Counted from the stretch's first letter, positions 31,811 to 39,677 are shown. The stretch is DNA of 44,712 bases from UMGS1781 sp045650705 (GCA_045650705.1 JAZRRK010000051.1:1-44712); one strand, 5' to 3'. Notes: generated by a model not told the origin, from the sequence alone. A program made the numbers and translations.

Positions 31811-32098
31811 ATGAATAAAGAAGATTTATTTGAAGAAACATTAAAAATAATAGAAGAAAGTAAAATAAGTGAAAGAGAATTAAGAAGTATAATATATGAT
31901 GCTAAAAGAACAGCAAAAAGAGCATATTATCGCCAATATGATAAATGGCAAAAAAAGATGAAAGAAAAAAAACTTGATACAATATTAACAGATGAGGATG
32001 TGGTTCGTCTTTTCTTTAATAAAACAGTATGTATAAATATAGAAAAATATAGTAAAACAAATGAAGAAAATTCAGGTAATACTGGAAAAGGAAGATAG
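31811..32098 (+). CDS. Small charged protein of unknown function
   Basis: 95 residues starting MNKEDLFEETLKIIEESK, almost all helical and lysine/glutamate-rich, with the basic segment DAKRTAKRAYYRQYDKWQKKMKEKK. It begins 7 bp after the ymfH-like gene, with TAGGAG as the ribosome-binding site overlapping that gene's stop, so it is in the same transcript. There is no signal peptide or recognisable domain. The basic patch could bind nucleic acid, but nothing shows this. Confidence 0.6.
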   Translation: MNKEDLFEETLKIIEESKISERELRSIIYDAKRTAKRAYYRQYDKWQKKMKEKKLDTILTDEDVVRLFFNKTVCINIEKYSKTNEENSGNTGKGR

Positions 32099-32123
32099 AA
32101 TAATGTGGTAAAGTTATGTAGAC

Positions 32124-32152
32124 TTGACAAAGCCTTATTTTAGAAATAGAAT
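32124..32152 (+). promoter_or_regulatory. Promoter of fba
   Basis: TTGACA (32124-32129), 17 bp and TAGAAT (32147-32152), 30 bp before the ATG. Confidence 0.75.
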
Positions 32153-32182
32153 ATATACAGAAAATTTATAGGAGGTAATTTT

Positions 32183-33112
32183 ATGCCATTAGTAACAACA
32201 AAAAAAATGTTTGAAAAATCAATGAAGGAAGGCTTTGCAATAGGAGCTTTTAATATTAATAATATGGAAATAATACAAGGAATAGTAGATGCAGCACAAG
32301 AAAATAACTCACCAGTTATTCTACAAGTATCATCAAGTGCAATTAAATATGCAAGAATGCCATATTTAATGAAAATGGTAGAAGCAGCAGTAGAAACAAC
32401 AGATATACCTATAGCACTACATTTAGACCATGGACCAGATTTTGAAACATGTAAAGAATGTATAGATGCAGGGTTTACATCAGTAATGATAGATGGTTCT
32501 AAATATAGTTTTGAAGAAAATATTGAATTAACAAAAAAAGTTGTAGAATATGCTCATTCAAAAGGTGTTGTAGTAGAAGCGGAACTTGGAAAATTAGCAG
32601 GAATTGAAGATGATGTTAATGTAGCAGAAAGTGATGCAATGTATACAGACCCAGACCAAGCAAAAGAATTTGTTGAAAGAACAGGATGTGATTCATTAGC
32701 AATTGCAATAGGAACAAGTCATGGTGCATATAAATTCAAAGGAGAGGCAAAATTAAGATTTGATATATTAGCTGAAATAAAGAAAAAAATACCAAATACA
32801 CCAATAGTTTTACATGGTGCATCAACAGTAATTCCAGAATTAGTAGAAATGTGTAATAATTATGGAGGAGAAATTCCAGGTGCAAAAGGTGTTCCAAATG
32901 AAATGTTAAAAGAAGCAGGAAAATTAGGAGTATCAAAAATAAATGTAGATACAGACTTAAGATTAGCAATGACAGCGAATATTAGAAAAGTATTTGGAGA
33001 TAAACCATCAGAATTTGATCCAAGAAAATACTTATCACCAGCAAGAGATGCAGTAAAAGATATAGTAAGTTATAAAATTGCAAATGTATTTTGCTCTAAT
33101 GATAAAAAATAA
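32183..33112 (+). CDS. fba: Fructose-bisphosphate aldolase, class II
   Basis: A zinc-dependent aldolase that splits fructose 1,6-bisphosphate into dihydroxyacetone phosphate and glyceraldehyde 3-phosphate. The 309-residue protein shows ALHLDHGPDFETCKECIDAG (catalytic Asp and zinc His, about 80-100) and VEAELGKLAGIEDD. It also has the zinc/phosphate motifs GTSHGAYKF and VLHGASTV, and NVDTDLRLA. TAGGAGGTAATTTT is a strong ribosome-binding site. It has its own promoter and a terminator shared with smpB. It belongs functionally with pfkA (8002) and the gap-gpmI run. Confidence 0.97.
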   Translation: MPLVTTKKMFEKSMKEGFAIGAFNINNMEIIQGIVDAAQENNSPVILQVSSSAIKYARMPYLMKMVEAAVETTDIPIALHLDHGPDFETCKECIDAGFTSVMIDGSKYSFEENIELTKKVVEYAHSKGVVVEAELGKLAGIEDDVNVAESDAMYTDPDQAKEFVERTGCDSLAIAIGTSHGAYKFKGEAKLRFDILAEIKKKIPNTPIVLHGASTVIPELVEMCNNYGGEIPGAKGVPNEMLKEAGKLGVSKINVDTDLRLAMTANIRKVFGDKPSEFDPRKYLSPARDAVKDIVSYKIANVFCSNDKK

Positions 33113-33119
33113 ACAAATA

Positions 33120-33147
33120 AACCAGTTCAAAAAAGAACTGGTTTAAA
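33120..33147. terminator. Terminator between fba and smpB
   Basis: AAACCAGTTC-AAAAAA-GAACTGGTTT lies between convergent genes. A-rich and T-rich flanks suit termination from both sides. Confidence 0.75.
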
Positions 33148-33171
33148 ATTATATTTAAATTTAAGCATAGT

Positions 33172-33615
33172 TTAATCTGCCATTTGTTTTCTCATACGCA
33201 TTTCAGCATCACGCTTAGCAATATCTTCACGCTTATCATAAAGCTTTTTGCCTTTACCAATGCCAAGCTCAACCTTAACAAAATTACCTTTAAAATATAA
33301 ACTCATAGGTATTAATGAATAACCCTTTTGTTTAATTTGACCCACTAATTTATTAAATTCATGTTTATTTACAAGAAGCTTTCTATCCCTTAAAGGGTCT
33401 TTATTATAGATATTTCCAAATTCATATGGACTTATATGCATATTATAGATAAAAAGCTCGCCATTTCTAATTCCTGCATAACTATCTTTTAAATTCACCT
33501 TCCCATTTCTTATAGATTTTATTTCAGTTCCTGACAAAACAATACCAGTTTCAAGAGTATCAATAATAGTATAATTATGTTTTGCTGTAGGATTTTTTGC
33601 AATTAATTTAGACAT
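33172..33615 (-). CDS. smpB: SsrA-binding protein SmpB
   Basis: SmpB binds tmRNA and takes it to stalled ribosomes. The 147-residue protein has the typical start KNPTAKHNYTIIDTLETGIVLSGTEIKS (key block ETGIVLSGTEIKSIRNGKVNL), YAGIRNGELFIYNMHISPY and GKGKKLYDKREDIAKRDAEM near the tail. The ribosome-binding site on the minus strand is AAAAAAGGAGAACAAGTAAA. It is monocistronic here, unlike the common rnr-smpB pair. Its RNA partner is at 19316. Confidence 0.97.
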   Translation of the reverse strand: MSKLIAKNPTAKHNYTIIDTLETGIVLSGTEIKSIRNGKVNLKDSYAGIRNGELFIYNMHISPYEFGNIYNKDPLRDRKLLVNKHEFNKLVGQIKQKGYSLIPMSLYFKGNFVKVELGIGKGKKLYDKREDIAKRDAEMRMRKQMAD

Positions 33616-33660
33616 TTTACTTGTTCTCCTTTTTTAGCAAGTACACGTCTATGTACTTCC

Positions 33661-33700
33661 TCAAAATAAATATGTTAATATTATAACATATTTATTTTGA
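33661..33700. other. Perfect AT-rich palindrome upstream of smpB
   Basis: TCAAAATAAATATGTTA and TAACATATTTATTTTGA are exact 17-base arms around ATATTA. It lies between the 33739 gene's stop and the smpB start, both on the minus strand. It may be a terminator, an operator or both. The arm length is well beyond chance even in AT-rich DNA. Confidence 0.7.
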
Positions 33701-33738
33701 AAAGAAAATAAATATAATATAGGAAAATTTACAAATTT

Positions 33739-34194
33739 TTAGTCATCATGATGAGTTGTATTATTTTGAGTGCCATAATACCAAACTAAACCTATTATAA
33801 CGATTGCAGCTATTGCAACTACTAACCATACCCACATAGTTGATGTATTATCAGTCATTGCACCACCAGCTGTAGTTCTTGTAGCAGTATAATCACCGTC
33901 ATTAGTTCTTGCAATATTATCATCTCTTGTAGCATTAGTTACTATATTATCATTATTATTGTTATCTGTATTATTATTATCTACGTTATCCATTTTTAGA
34001 GCATCTTCAATGCCATTTTCAGCGTTACCTACACCACTACGAATATCATTAGCTAAATTTGCAGTTCCATCTACAACAGTATTAGTAACATTAGATACAG
34101 TACCTTTTACTGCATTAGTAGCACTGACAAATCCTGAAAATATGCATAGAACAAAAAGAATTACAGATACTAATATAAAACTCTTTTTATACAT
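33739..34194 (-). CDS. Exported Asn-rich protein with C-terminal membrane anchor (a)
   Basis: 151 residues. A signal peptide or N-terminal helix (about 5-25, ending FVSATNA) is followed by a valine/threonine-rich segment, a low-complexity Asn/Asp region (DNVDNNNTDNNNNDN) and a threonine-rich stretch. A C-terminal membrane helix (about 118-140) precedes a short tail ending THHDD. AGGAGGTAAAAATA precedes the start. The 34300 gene upstream on the same strand has the same plan. Probably a surface or membrane-tethered protein of unknown function. Confidence 0.65.
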   Translation of the reverse strand: MYKKSFILVSVILFVLCIFSGFVSATNAVKGTVSNVTNTVVDGTANLANDIRSGVGNAENGIEDALKMDNVDNNNTDNNNNDNIVTNATRDDNIARTNDGDYTATRTTAGGAMTDNTSTMWVWLVVAIAAIVIIGLVWYYGTQNNTTHHDD

Positions 34195-34299
34195 TATTTT
34201 TACCTCCTATTTTTAGTATTCAATAATATTATTGAAAAATTGGATAAAAAATATGCATAAAAAAAATGCCTTTTCAGACATAAAAAGGCAAGAATTTTA

Positions 34300-34689
34300 C
34301 TATCTAATTTTAATTAAAATTGCAATTGCTAGAAAAATTAAAACAATTCCAACAGCAATTAAAACAATATTAATAATATCAGAAACAGTTAATTTAAAAT
34401 CTTCACTAGTAGAAGTGGTTGAGACTTTTGCAGTTGAACTAGTAGGCTGAGAAGTAGCTGTATTATTAATAGAATTATTGAAACTAGTATTAGTATTATC
34501 TGTATTATTATCGACAATATCATTTATATTATTATCAATAATATTGTTTGTATCTATATTATTATTAACAATATTATTTGTATCTAGAGTATCATTTAAA
34601 TTCATATTTATATCTATGGCATATACATAAGATAGATTGATTAGAAATAATAATACAATACTAAAAAAGCATATTAAAAATTTTTTCAT
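34300..34689 (-). CDS. Exported Asn-rich protein with C-terminal membrane anchor (b)
   Basis: I start at MKKFLICFFSIVLLF (ATG at 34689), a clear signal peptide ending in SYVYA. An ATG four codons upstream is also possible, but AAAGG is then too close. The 129-residue product has an Asn/Asp/Thr low-complexity region (repeated NNI/DTNN units, about 28-75) and a Ser/Thr stretch. A C-terminal membrane helix (about 103-125) ends in KIR. It has the same architecture as the 33739 product, suggesting divergent paralogues or convergent low-complexity tethers. There is no LPXTG motif. Confidence 0.6.
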   Translation of the reverse strand: MKKFLICFFSIVLLFLINLSYVYAIDINMNLNDTLDTNNIVNNNIDTNNIIDNNINDIVDNNTDNTNTSFNNSINNTATSQPTSSTAKVSTTSTSEDFKLTVSDIINIVLIAVGIVLIFLAIAILIKIR

Positions 34690-34828
34690 TACAATTATCA
34701 TCCTTTCAAGAACATATATATATAATACACAAAAAAAATAAATTTGTCCATAAAAATTAAAAAACAATTTATAAAAATGTAAGTATATTATATGTAGATA
34801 AGCATATTTATTATAAGGGAGGAGTTTT

Positions 34829-35218
34829 ATGGTTAAAGTTGCAAGTAATTCAAATAGTATAGTGGAAATTTTAAAAGGAAGTTTAATAGCTATTTTAGCT
34901 ACAATAATATTACTAGCTATATTCTCTGCAGTTCTTACATACAGTAATATAAGTGAAAACACAATGCCAACAGTAGTAATAATTATAACAGCATTTAGTA
35001 TATTAATAGGAAGTCAAATAACAACTACAAGAATAAAAAAGAATGGAATTTTTAATGGTGCATTAGTAGGGATAATGTATGTATTAATTCTATATATAAC
35101 ATCAAGTCTTGTTACGAGAAATTTTGCATTAAGTGGATATGCAATAGTTATGATACTTACTAGTATTATAATAGGTGGACTTGGAGGTATAATAGGAGTA
35201 AATAAAAGGAACAACTGA
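34829..35218 (+). CDS. TIGR04086-type membrane protein
   Basis: A 129-residue protein with four membrane helices (about 15-38, 45-65, 75-95, 100-122) and a basic loop TRIKKNG. Size, four-helix layout and the tail GGLGGIIGVNKR match the TIGR04086 family of Firmicutes, which has no known function. GGGAGGAGTTTT is a strong ribosome-binding site. It is divergent from the Asn-rich genes and lies upstream of groES, with a separate promoter between them. Confidence 0.75.
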   Translation: MVKVASNSNSIVEILKGSLIAILATIILLAIFSAVLTYSNISENTMPTVVIIITAFSILIGSQITTTRIKKNGIFNGALVGIMYVLILYITSSLVTRNFALSGYAIVMILTSIIIGGLGGIIGVNKRNN

Positions 35219-35267
35219 ATTATAGTAATAAGATATAAAAGTTTATTAAGTTTTTTTATTAAAACTA

Positions 35268-35294
35268 TTGACTTTTTATATAAAAAGGTATAAA
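35268..35294 (+). promoter_or_regulatory. Promoter of groES-groEL
   Basis: TTGACT (35268-35273) with TATAAA (35289-35294) at 15 bp, or TAAATT two bases further at 17 bp, immediately followed by a CIRCE-like operator. Confidence 0.6.
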
Positions 35295-35297
35295 TTA

Positions 35298-35324
35298 TTA
35301 GCAGTCAATCGTTAAGACTGCTAA
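35298..35324 (+). promoter_or_regulatory. Variant CIRCE operator (HrcA site)
   Basis: TTAGCAGTC-N9-GACTGCTAA is a perfect 9-bp inverted repeat with exactly nine bases between the arms. The canonical CIRCE is TTAGCACTC-N9-GAGTGCTAA. Here the C/G at arm position 7 is changed in both arms, so symmetry is kept. Its position just after the -10 and before groES fits repression by HrcA. Confidence 0.85.
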
Positions 35325-35350
35325 TAATTTTGAATAAGGAGGAATGGCAG

Positions 35351-35632
35351 ATGATAAAACCATTACAAGACAGAGTAGTAATTAAGATGATAGAGAATGA
35401 GGAAACAACAAAAAGTGGAATCATATTATCAAGCGGAGCAAAAGAAAAACCACAAATAGCAGAGATAGTTGAAGTCGGACCAGGTGGAGAAATAGAAGGA
35501 AAAACAATAAAAATGAATGTAAAAAAAGGTGATAAAGTAATAGTAAGCAAATATGCAGGAACAGAAGTAAAATATGATGGAGAGGATTACATCATAGTAA
35601 AACAAGACGATATATTGGCAATTGTAGAATAA
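35351..35632 (+). CDS. groES: Co-chaperonin GroES
   Basis: The heptameric lid of the GroEL chamber. The 93-residue product starts MIKPLQDRVVIK and has the mobile-loop region EETTKSGIILSS and the family signature GDKVIVSKYAGTEVKYDGEDYIIVKQDDILAIVE (key YAGTEVKYDGEDY). ATG 35351 is preferred because AAGGAGG lies 8 bases upstream. An in-frame TTG further up would bury that site in the gene. An R1 repeat begins on the base after the stop codon and separates it from groEL. Confidence 0.97.
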   Translation: MIKPLQDRVVIKMIENEETTKSGIILSSGAKEKPQIAEIVEVGPGGEIEGKTIKMNVKKGDKVIVSKYAGTEVKYDGEDYIIVKQDDILAIVE

Positions 35633-35657
35633 TGTAGGGGCGACCATTGGTCGTCCG
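35633..35657 (+). repeat. R1 repeat inside the groESL operon
   Basis: TGTAGGGGCGACCATTGG then TCGTCCG follows the groES TAA without a gap. It is identical to the unit at 7871-7895. Confidence 0.9.
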
Positions 35658-35684
35658 AATAGTGTTGGAAAGGAAGGATATATT

Positions 35685-37325
35685 ATGTCAAAGGAAATTA
35701 AATTTGGTGAAGATGCCAGAAAGAAAATGCTAGATGGAGTAAATATTTTAGCAGATACAGTAAAAGTAACATTAGGACCAAAAGGTAGAAATGTAGTATT
35801 AGATAAAAGCTTTGGAGCGCCACTAATTACAAATGATGGTGTTACAATAGCAAAAGAAATTGAATTAGAAGATCCATATGAAAACATTGGGGCAAGATTA
35901 GTTAAAGAAGTTGCAACAAAAACAAATGATATAGCAGGAGATGGAACTACAACGGCAACAGTTTTAGCACAAGCTATAATAAAAGAAGGTGTAAAAAATG
36001 TTGCAGCAGGTGGAGACCCAATGGCAATAAAAAGAGGAATAGATAAAGCAGTTGAAGCAGCAGTAAAAGGATTAAAAGAAATTAGTTCTGAAATTAATGG
36101 AAAAGAAGATATTGCAAGAGTTGCGAGTATATCTGCCAATAATCAAGAAATAGGAAATTTAATTGCAGATGCAATGGAAAAAGTTTCAAAGGATGGAGTT
36201 ATAACAATAGAAGAATCAAAAACGGCTACAACAGGATTAAATGTAGTAGAAGGAATGCAATTTGATAAAGGATACATTTCTCCATATTTTGTAACAGATA
36301 CTGAAAAAATGGAAGTAATTATGGAAAATCCATATATATTAATTACAGATAAGAAGATAAGTAATATACAAGAAATATTACCACTACTAGAAAGCTTAAT
36401 GCAACAATCTGGAAAATTAGTGATAGTTGCAGATGATATAGAAGGAGAAGCATTATCAACACTTGTATTAAACAAATTAAGAGGAGTTCTAAATGTAGTT
36501 GCAGTAAAAGCTCCAGGTTTTGGAGATAGAAGAAAAGAAATGCTAGAAGATATGGCTATTTTAACAGGTGGAGAGGTTATAACATCAGATTTAGGCTTAG
36601 ATTTAAAAGACACAGCAGTGGAACAATTAGGTAGAGCAAGACAAGTAAAAATACAAAAAGAAAATACAATAATTGTTGATGGTGCTGGAAATAAAGAAGA
36701 AATTGAAGCAAGAGTAAAACAAATAAAAATGCAGTTAGACGAAACACAAAGCGAATATGATAAAGAAAAATTACAAGAACGATTAGCAAAAATTGCAGGT
36801 GGAGTAGCAGTAATAGAAGTTGGTGCAGCAACAGAAGTTGAAATGAAAGAGAAAAAATTAAGAATAGAAGATGCATTATCTGCAACAAAAGCAGCTGTTG
36901 AAGAAGGAATAGTTGCAGGTGGAGGAACAGCTCTTGTAAATGTAATACCAGCAGTAGAAAAAGTAATTAATTCTTTAGATGAAGACGAAAAAATAGGTGG
37001 TAAGATAGTATTAAAAGCATTAGAAGAGCCAGTTAGACAAATAGCTACAAATGCAGGACTAGAAGGAGCTGTTATATTAGAAAAAGTAAAATCATCTGAG
37101 ACAGGTATTGGATTTGATAGCAGTAAAGAAGAATATGTAGATATGAAAAAAGCTGGAATAGTTGATCCAACAAAAGTAACAAGAAGTGCACTTCAAAATG
37201 CTGCAAGTGTTGCATCAATGATATTAACAACAGAAAGTGTTGTTACAGATAAAAAAGAAAAAGAAGGACATTGCGGATGTGGAAACCAAGGTGGTATGCC
37301 ACAAGGAATGGAAGGAATGTACTAA
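35685..37325 (+). CDS. groEL: Chaperonin GroEL
   Basis: A double-ring ATP-dependent folding chaperonin. The 546-residue product starts MSKEIKFGEDARKKML and has the ATP-binding segment TLGPKGRNVVLDKSFG with the NDGVTIAKEI block. DGTTTATVLA carries the catalytic Asp. The apical and intermediate domains follow, including AAVEEGIVAGGGTAL. The tail GHCGCGNQGGMPQGMEGMY is a glycine-methionine-rich end with two extra cysteines. GGAAAGGAAGGATATATT provides the ribosome-binding site. It is co-transcribed with groES. R2b and R2 hairpins follow the stop. Confidence 0.98.
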   Translation: MSKEIKFGEDARKKMLDGVNILADTVKVTLGPKGRNVVLDKSFGAPLITNDGVTIAKEIELEDPYENIGARLVKEVATKTNDIAGDGTTTATVLAQAIIKEGVKNVAAGGDPMAIKRGIDKAVEAAVKGLKEISSEINGKEDIARVASISANNQEIGNLIADAMEKVSKDGVITIEESKTATTGLNVVEGMQFDKGYISPYFVTDTEKMEVIMENPYILITDKKISNIQEILPLLESLMQQSGKLVIVADDIEGEALSTLVLNKLRGVLNVVAVKAPGFGDRRKEMLEDMAILTGGEVITSDLGLDLKDTAVEQLGRARQVKIQKENTIIVDGAGNKEEIEARVKQIKMQLDETQSEYDKEKLQERLAKIAGGVAVIEVGAATEVEMKEKKLRIEDALSATKAAVEEGIVAGGGTALVNVIPAVEKVINSLDEDEKIGGKIVLKALEEPVRQIATNAGLEGAVILEKVKSSETGIGFDSSKEEYVDMKKAGIVDPTKVTRSALQNAASVASMILTTESVVTDKKEKEGHCGCGNQGGMPQGMEGMY

Positions 37326-37336
37326 GTGCTTCGCAG

Positions 37337-37450
37337 AAAACCTCCTTTAAAAAGGGAGGTGGCAGCCGAAGGCTGCCGGAGGGTTCTTAGAAACCTTGAT
37401 AGAGAACCCCCAGTCGCTACGCGACAGCCCCCTTGATAAATGGGCTTTTA
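37337..37450 (-). repeat. R2b + R2 hairpin pair between groEL and nadD (inverted order)
   Basis: AAAACCTCCTTTAAAAAGGGAGGT...GGAGGGTTCTTA (37337-37389) is followed by AGAACCCCCAGTCGC...GGGCTTTTA (37403-37450). It is the same two units as at 30359-30484, facing the opposite way. It contains strong stems and may also act as terminator for groEL. Confidence 0.85.
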
Positions 37451-37461
37451 TGGAGGATACA

Positions 37462-38067
37462 ATGGATAAGAAAATCATTTCAGTTTTTGGTGGTTCGTTT
37501 AATCCGCCAACAGTTGCACATATAAATTTGGCAAAACAAATTTTAGAAGAAGTAGGAAATATAGAAAAAGTTATATTTGTTCCAGTAAGTACTAAATACA
37601 ATAAAAGTGGATTAGCCTCAGACGAGGAACGTTTTAATATGTTAAAGTGTATCTGTGATAATGAAAATAGATTAGAAGTATCAAGAATAGAATTAGATAG
37701 TTCAAGACAGCTATTCACAATTGAAACATTAAAGGAAATTCAGAAGCAAAATCCAAATAAAAATATATGCTTTGTTTTAGGAACAGATAATCTAAAAGAA
37801 TTAGAAACATGGCATAAAGTAGAAGAACTAATGGATACATTCAAAATTTTAGTATTAAAAAGAGATAATGATAATATCGAGTCGATAATAAAAGAAAATC
37901 ACCTTTTACAAAAATACAGAAACTCTTTTATAGAGTTAGATAATATTGAGCAAATTAACCTAAGCTCAAGCTGTATAAGAGAAAAATTAGCAAAAGGGGA
38001 AGATATTACAGATTTAGTACCAGAAGAAATAAAAGAAGATGTAATTAATATATATAGAAAATATTAG
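37462..38067 (+). CDS. nadD: Nicotinate-nucleotide adenylyltransferase
   Basis: Adenylates nicotinate mononucleotide to deamido-NAD in NAD biosynthesis. The 201-residue product starts MDKKIISVFGGSFNPPTVAH, the nucleotidyltransferase T/HxGH region. It has VLGTDNLKELETWHKVEEL and the distal SSSCIREKLAKGEDI (ISxxR-like). ATG 37462 follows TGGAGGATACA. The longer open frame upstream is only translation of the R2 hairpin. In many Firmicutes nadD is followed by yqeK and rsfS, but here a zeta-toxin gene follows after a terminator. Confidence 0.95.
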   Translation: MDKKIISVFGGSFNPPTVAHINLAKQILEEVGNIEKVIFVPVSTKYNKSGLASDEERFNMLKCICDNENRLEVSRIELDSSRQLFTIETLKEIQKQNPNKNICFVLGTDNLKELETWHKVEELMDTFKILVLKRDNDNIESIIKENHLLQKYRNSFIELDNIEQINLSSSCIREKLAKGEDITDLVPEEIKEDVINIYRKY

Positions 38068-38091
38068 AAAGTCATTAAGGCTTTCTTTTTT
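38067..38091 (+). terminator. nadD terminator
   Basis: GAAAGTC-ATTAA-GGCTTTC followed by TTTTTT, overlapping the last base of the stop codon. Confidence 0.75.
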
Positions 38092-38136
38092 GATATAAGT
38101 GTGATAAAATATAGTGCGAAGGTTAGGTGATAAAAA

Positions 38137-39027
38137 TTGGAATTTGATTTAAAAAAAATAAGAGAACAATTTTTATTAACTGATGATGAATTTGAGAAAT
38201 ACTATGAAGATGTAAAAGAGAGTTTAATAAGCCACAGTAATTTGTCAAAAGATAAAAAGATGATAATAGTGGGTGGACAAAGTGGCGCAGGAAAAACAAG
38301 GCTATTGCCAATAGCAAATAGAGACTTAAATAATAATGGCGTTATTGTTGACTTCGACATATTACGTTCACATCATCCAAATTTTAACCATGTATCAAAA
38401 ATTTATTTAGAAAAAACTCATACAATTTTACATCCAGATGTAGAAAAAGTGAAAAATAGAATATTAGATTATTTACGAGAGAATAGTTATAATGTTATAT
38501 ATGAAGGAAGTCTAAGAAATACTCAAGGATTTATAGATTTTTCAAAAGACTTTATAAAATCTGGATATGAAATTGATTTATATATTATGGCTGTTCCAGA
38601 ATTAGAAAGTTTTGGATCTACATACAAAAGATATGTAGATGATTTATTAACAAATAATAATCCTAGATGGGTAGAAAAAATTGCACATGACGAATCATAT
38701 AAAGGAACAATAAGAACAGTAAGAGAATTTGAAAAAAAGAGAATATATAATAAAGCCAAAGTTTTTATTAGAGGAGAGGATGAGCCAAAAGAAATATATT
38801 CAACTGAAGGTAGACAATTTCCAACTAGCATTCAGGCAATTAATTATGGTAGACAATCTCAAAGAGAAAAAGCTCTTGAAGATTTTTGGGACAAATACGT
38901 GTATGTATATAAAAAATTTCGAAAATATAAACCAGAATTAATAGATAAATTAAAAGATTGGGAAAAAATGTTTAAAAGAGAATATAGAGAAGTAGAAGAA
39001 AAAAAGAAGGACAAAAGTAAAGAATAA
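38137..39027 (+). CDS. Zeta-toxin-family kinase (no adjacent antitoxin)
   Basis: Zeta toxins phosphorylate UDP-N-acetylglucosamine with ATP and so block cell-wall synthesis; some chromosomal relatives have other substrates. The 296-residue protein has Walker A GGQSGAGKT (46-54), the general-base region VDFDILRSHHPNF (71-83) and YEGSLRN. A long charged C-terminal tail ends EEKKKDKSKE. The only suitable start is TTG 38137, with AGGTGAT five bases upstream. No small epsilon-like antitoxin ORF lies on either side. It is either a solitary toxin-like kinase or is controlled by an unlinked or C-terminal element. Confidence 0.85.
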   Translation: MEFDLKKIREQFLLTDDEFEKYYEDVKESLISHSNLSKDKKMIIVGGQSGAGKTRLLPIANRDLNNNGVIVDFDILRSHHPNFNHVSKIYLEKTHTILHPDVEKVKNRILDYLRENSYNVIYEGSLRNTQGFIDFSKDFIKSGYEIDLYIMAVPELESFGSTYKRYVDDLLTNNNPRWVEKIAHDESYKGTIRTVREFEKKRIYNKAKVFIRGEDEPKEIYSTEGRQFPTSIQAINYGRQSQREKALEDFWDKYVYVYKKFRKYKPELIDKLKDWEKMFKREYREVEEKKKDKSKE

Positions 39028-39083
39028 CACCTTTATTTACATAAGACATATAATAATATATAACAACATTAATAGGAGGAAAT

Positions 39084-39653
39084 ATGTCATTAAAAAACAA
39101 AAGAATAGCTTTTGGTATAACAAGTTCATTTTATTCAATTGAGAGAACGATTCCTCAAATTAAAAAATTAATACTAGAAGGGGCAGAAATTATACCAATT
39201 ATGTCCTTTAATGCATATAACTTTAAAGAGAAATCTCAAGGTTTTATAGAAGAAATAGAAAATATCACAGGTAAAAAAATTATACATACAATACAAGAAG
39301 TAGATACCATTGGTTATAAAACTCTATCCGATATAATGGTTATTATACCATGCTCAGGGGATACAATAGGAAAACTAGCTAATGGGATAATAGATACCCC
39401 AGTGTTGGTAGCTGCTAGAACGAATTTAAAAAATGGAAATAATGTAGTAATAGGAATTTCAACAAATGATGGATTATCAATAGAAGCAGAAAATATAGGG
39501 AAATTATTAAAACAAAAAAATATATTTTTTGTACCTTTTAGGCAAGATAATCCAATAACTAAACCTTGTTCACTAGTTTTTAGTAGTAATCATATAAAAG
39601 AAACAATAGTAAAAGCTATTAACAATGAGCAAATTCAACCGATATTGGTATAA
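39084..39653 (+). CDS. dpaB: Dipicolinate synthase subunit B (SpoVFB)
   Basis: The flavoprotein-like subunit of dipicolinate synthase, which in the mother cell makes dipicolinic acid, the main spore-core solute. The 189-residue product has the family N-terminus KNKRIAFGITSSFYSIE, IMSFNAYNF and IIPCSGDTIGKLANGIIDTPV. The C-terminal FFVPFRQDNPITKPCSLVF is also typical. AATAGGAGGAAAT is the ribosome-binding site. In Bacillus the gene sits beside dpaA, but no dpaA is in this window. Some Clostridia lacking dpaA use another route. It supports a spore-forming host, as does the gerA operon. Confidence 0.92.
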   Translation: MSLKNKRIAFGITSSFYSIERTIPQIKKLILEGAEIIPIMSFNAYNFKEKSQGFIEEIENITGKKIIHTIQEVDTIGYKTLSDIMVIIPCSGDTIGKLANGIIDTPVLVAARTNLKNGNNVVIGISTNDGLSIEAENIGKLLKQKNIFFVPFRQDNPITKPCSLVFSSNHIKETIVKAINNEQIQPILV

Positions 39654-39677
39654 TAGTAATAAAAATAGAGCAAATTA

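Noticed and set aside
35429..36139. Long minus-strand ORF across groES-groEL
   Set aside because: It is the antisense shadow of highly expressed groEL codons, and there is no ribosome-binding site or family match.
37396..37461. N-terminal extension of NadD
   Set aside because: These codons are the R2 hairpin; ATG 37462 has the ribosome-binding site and the family start.
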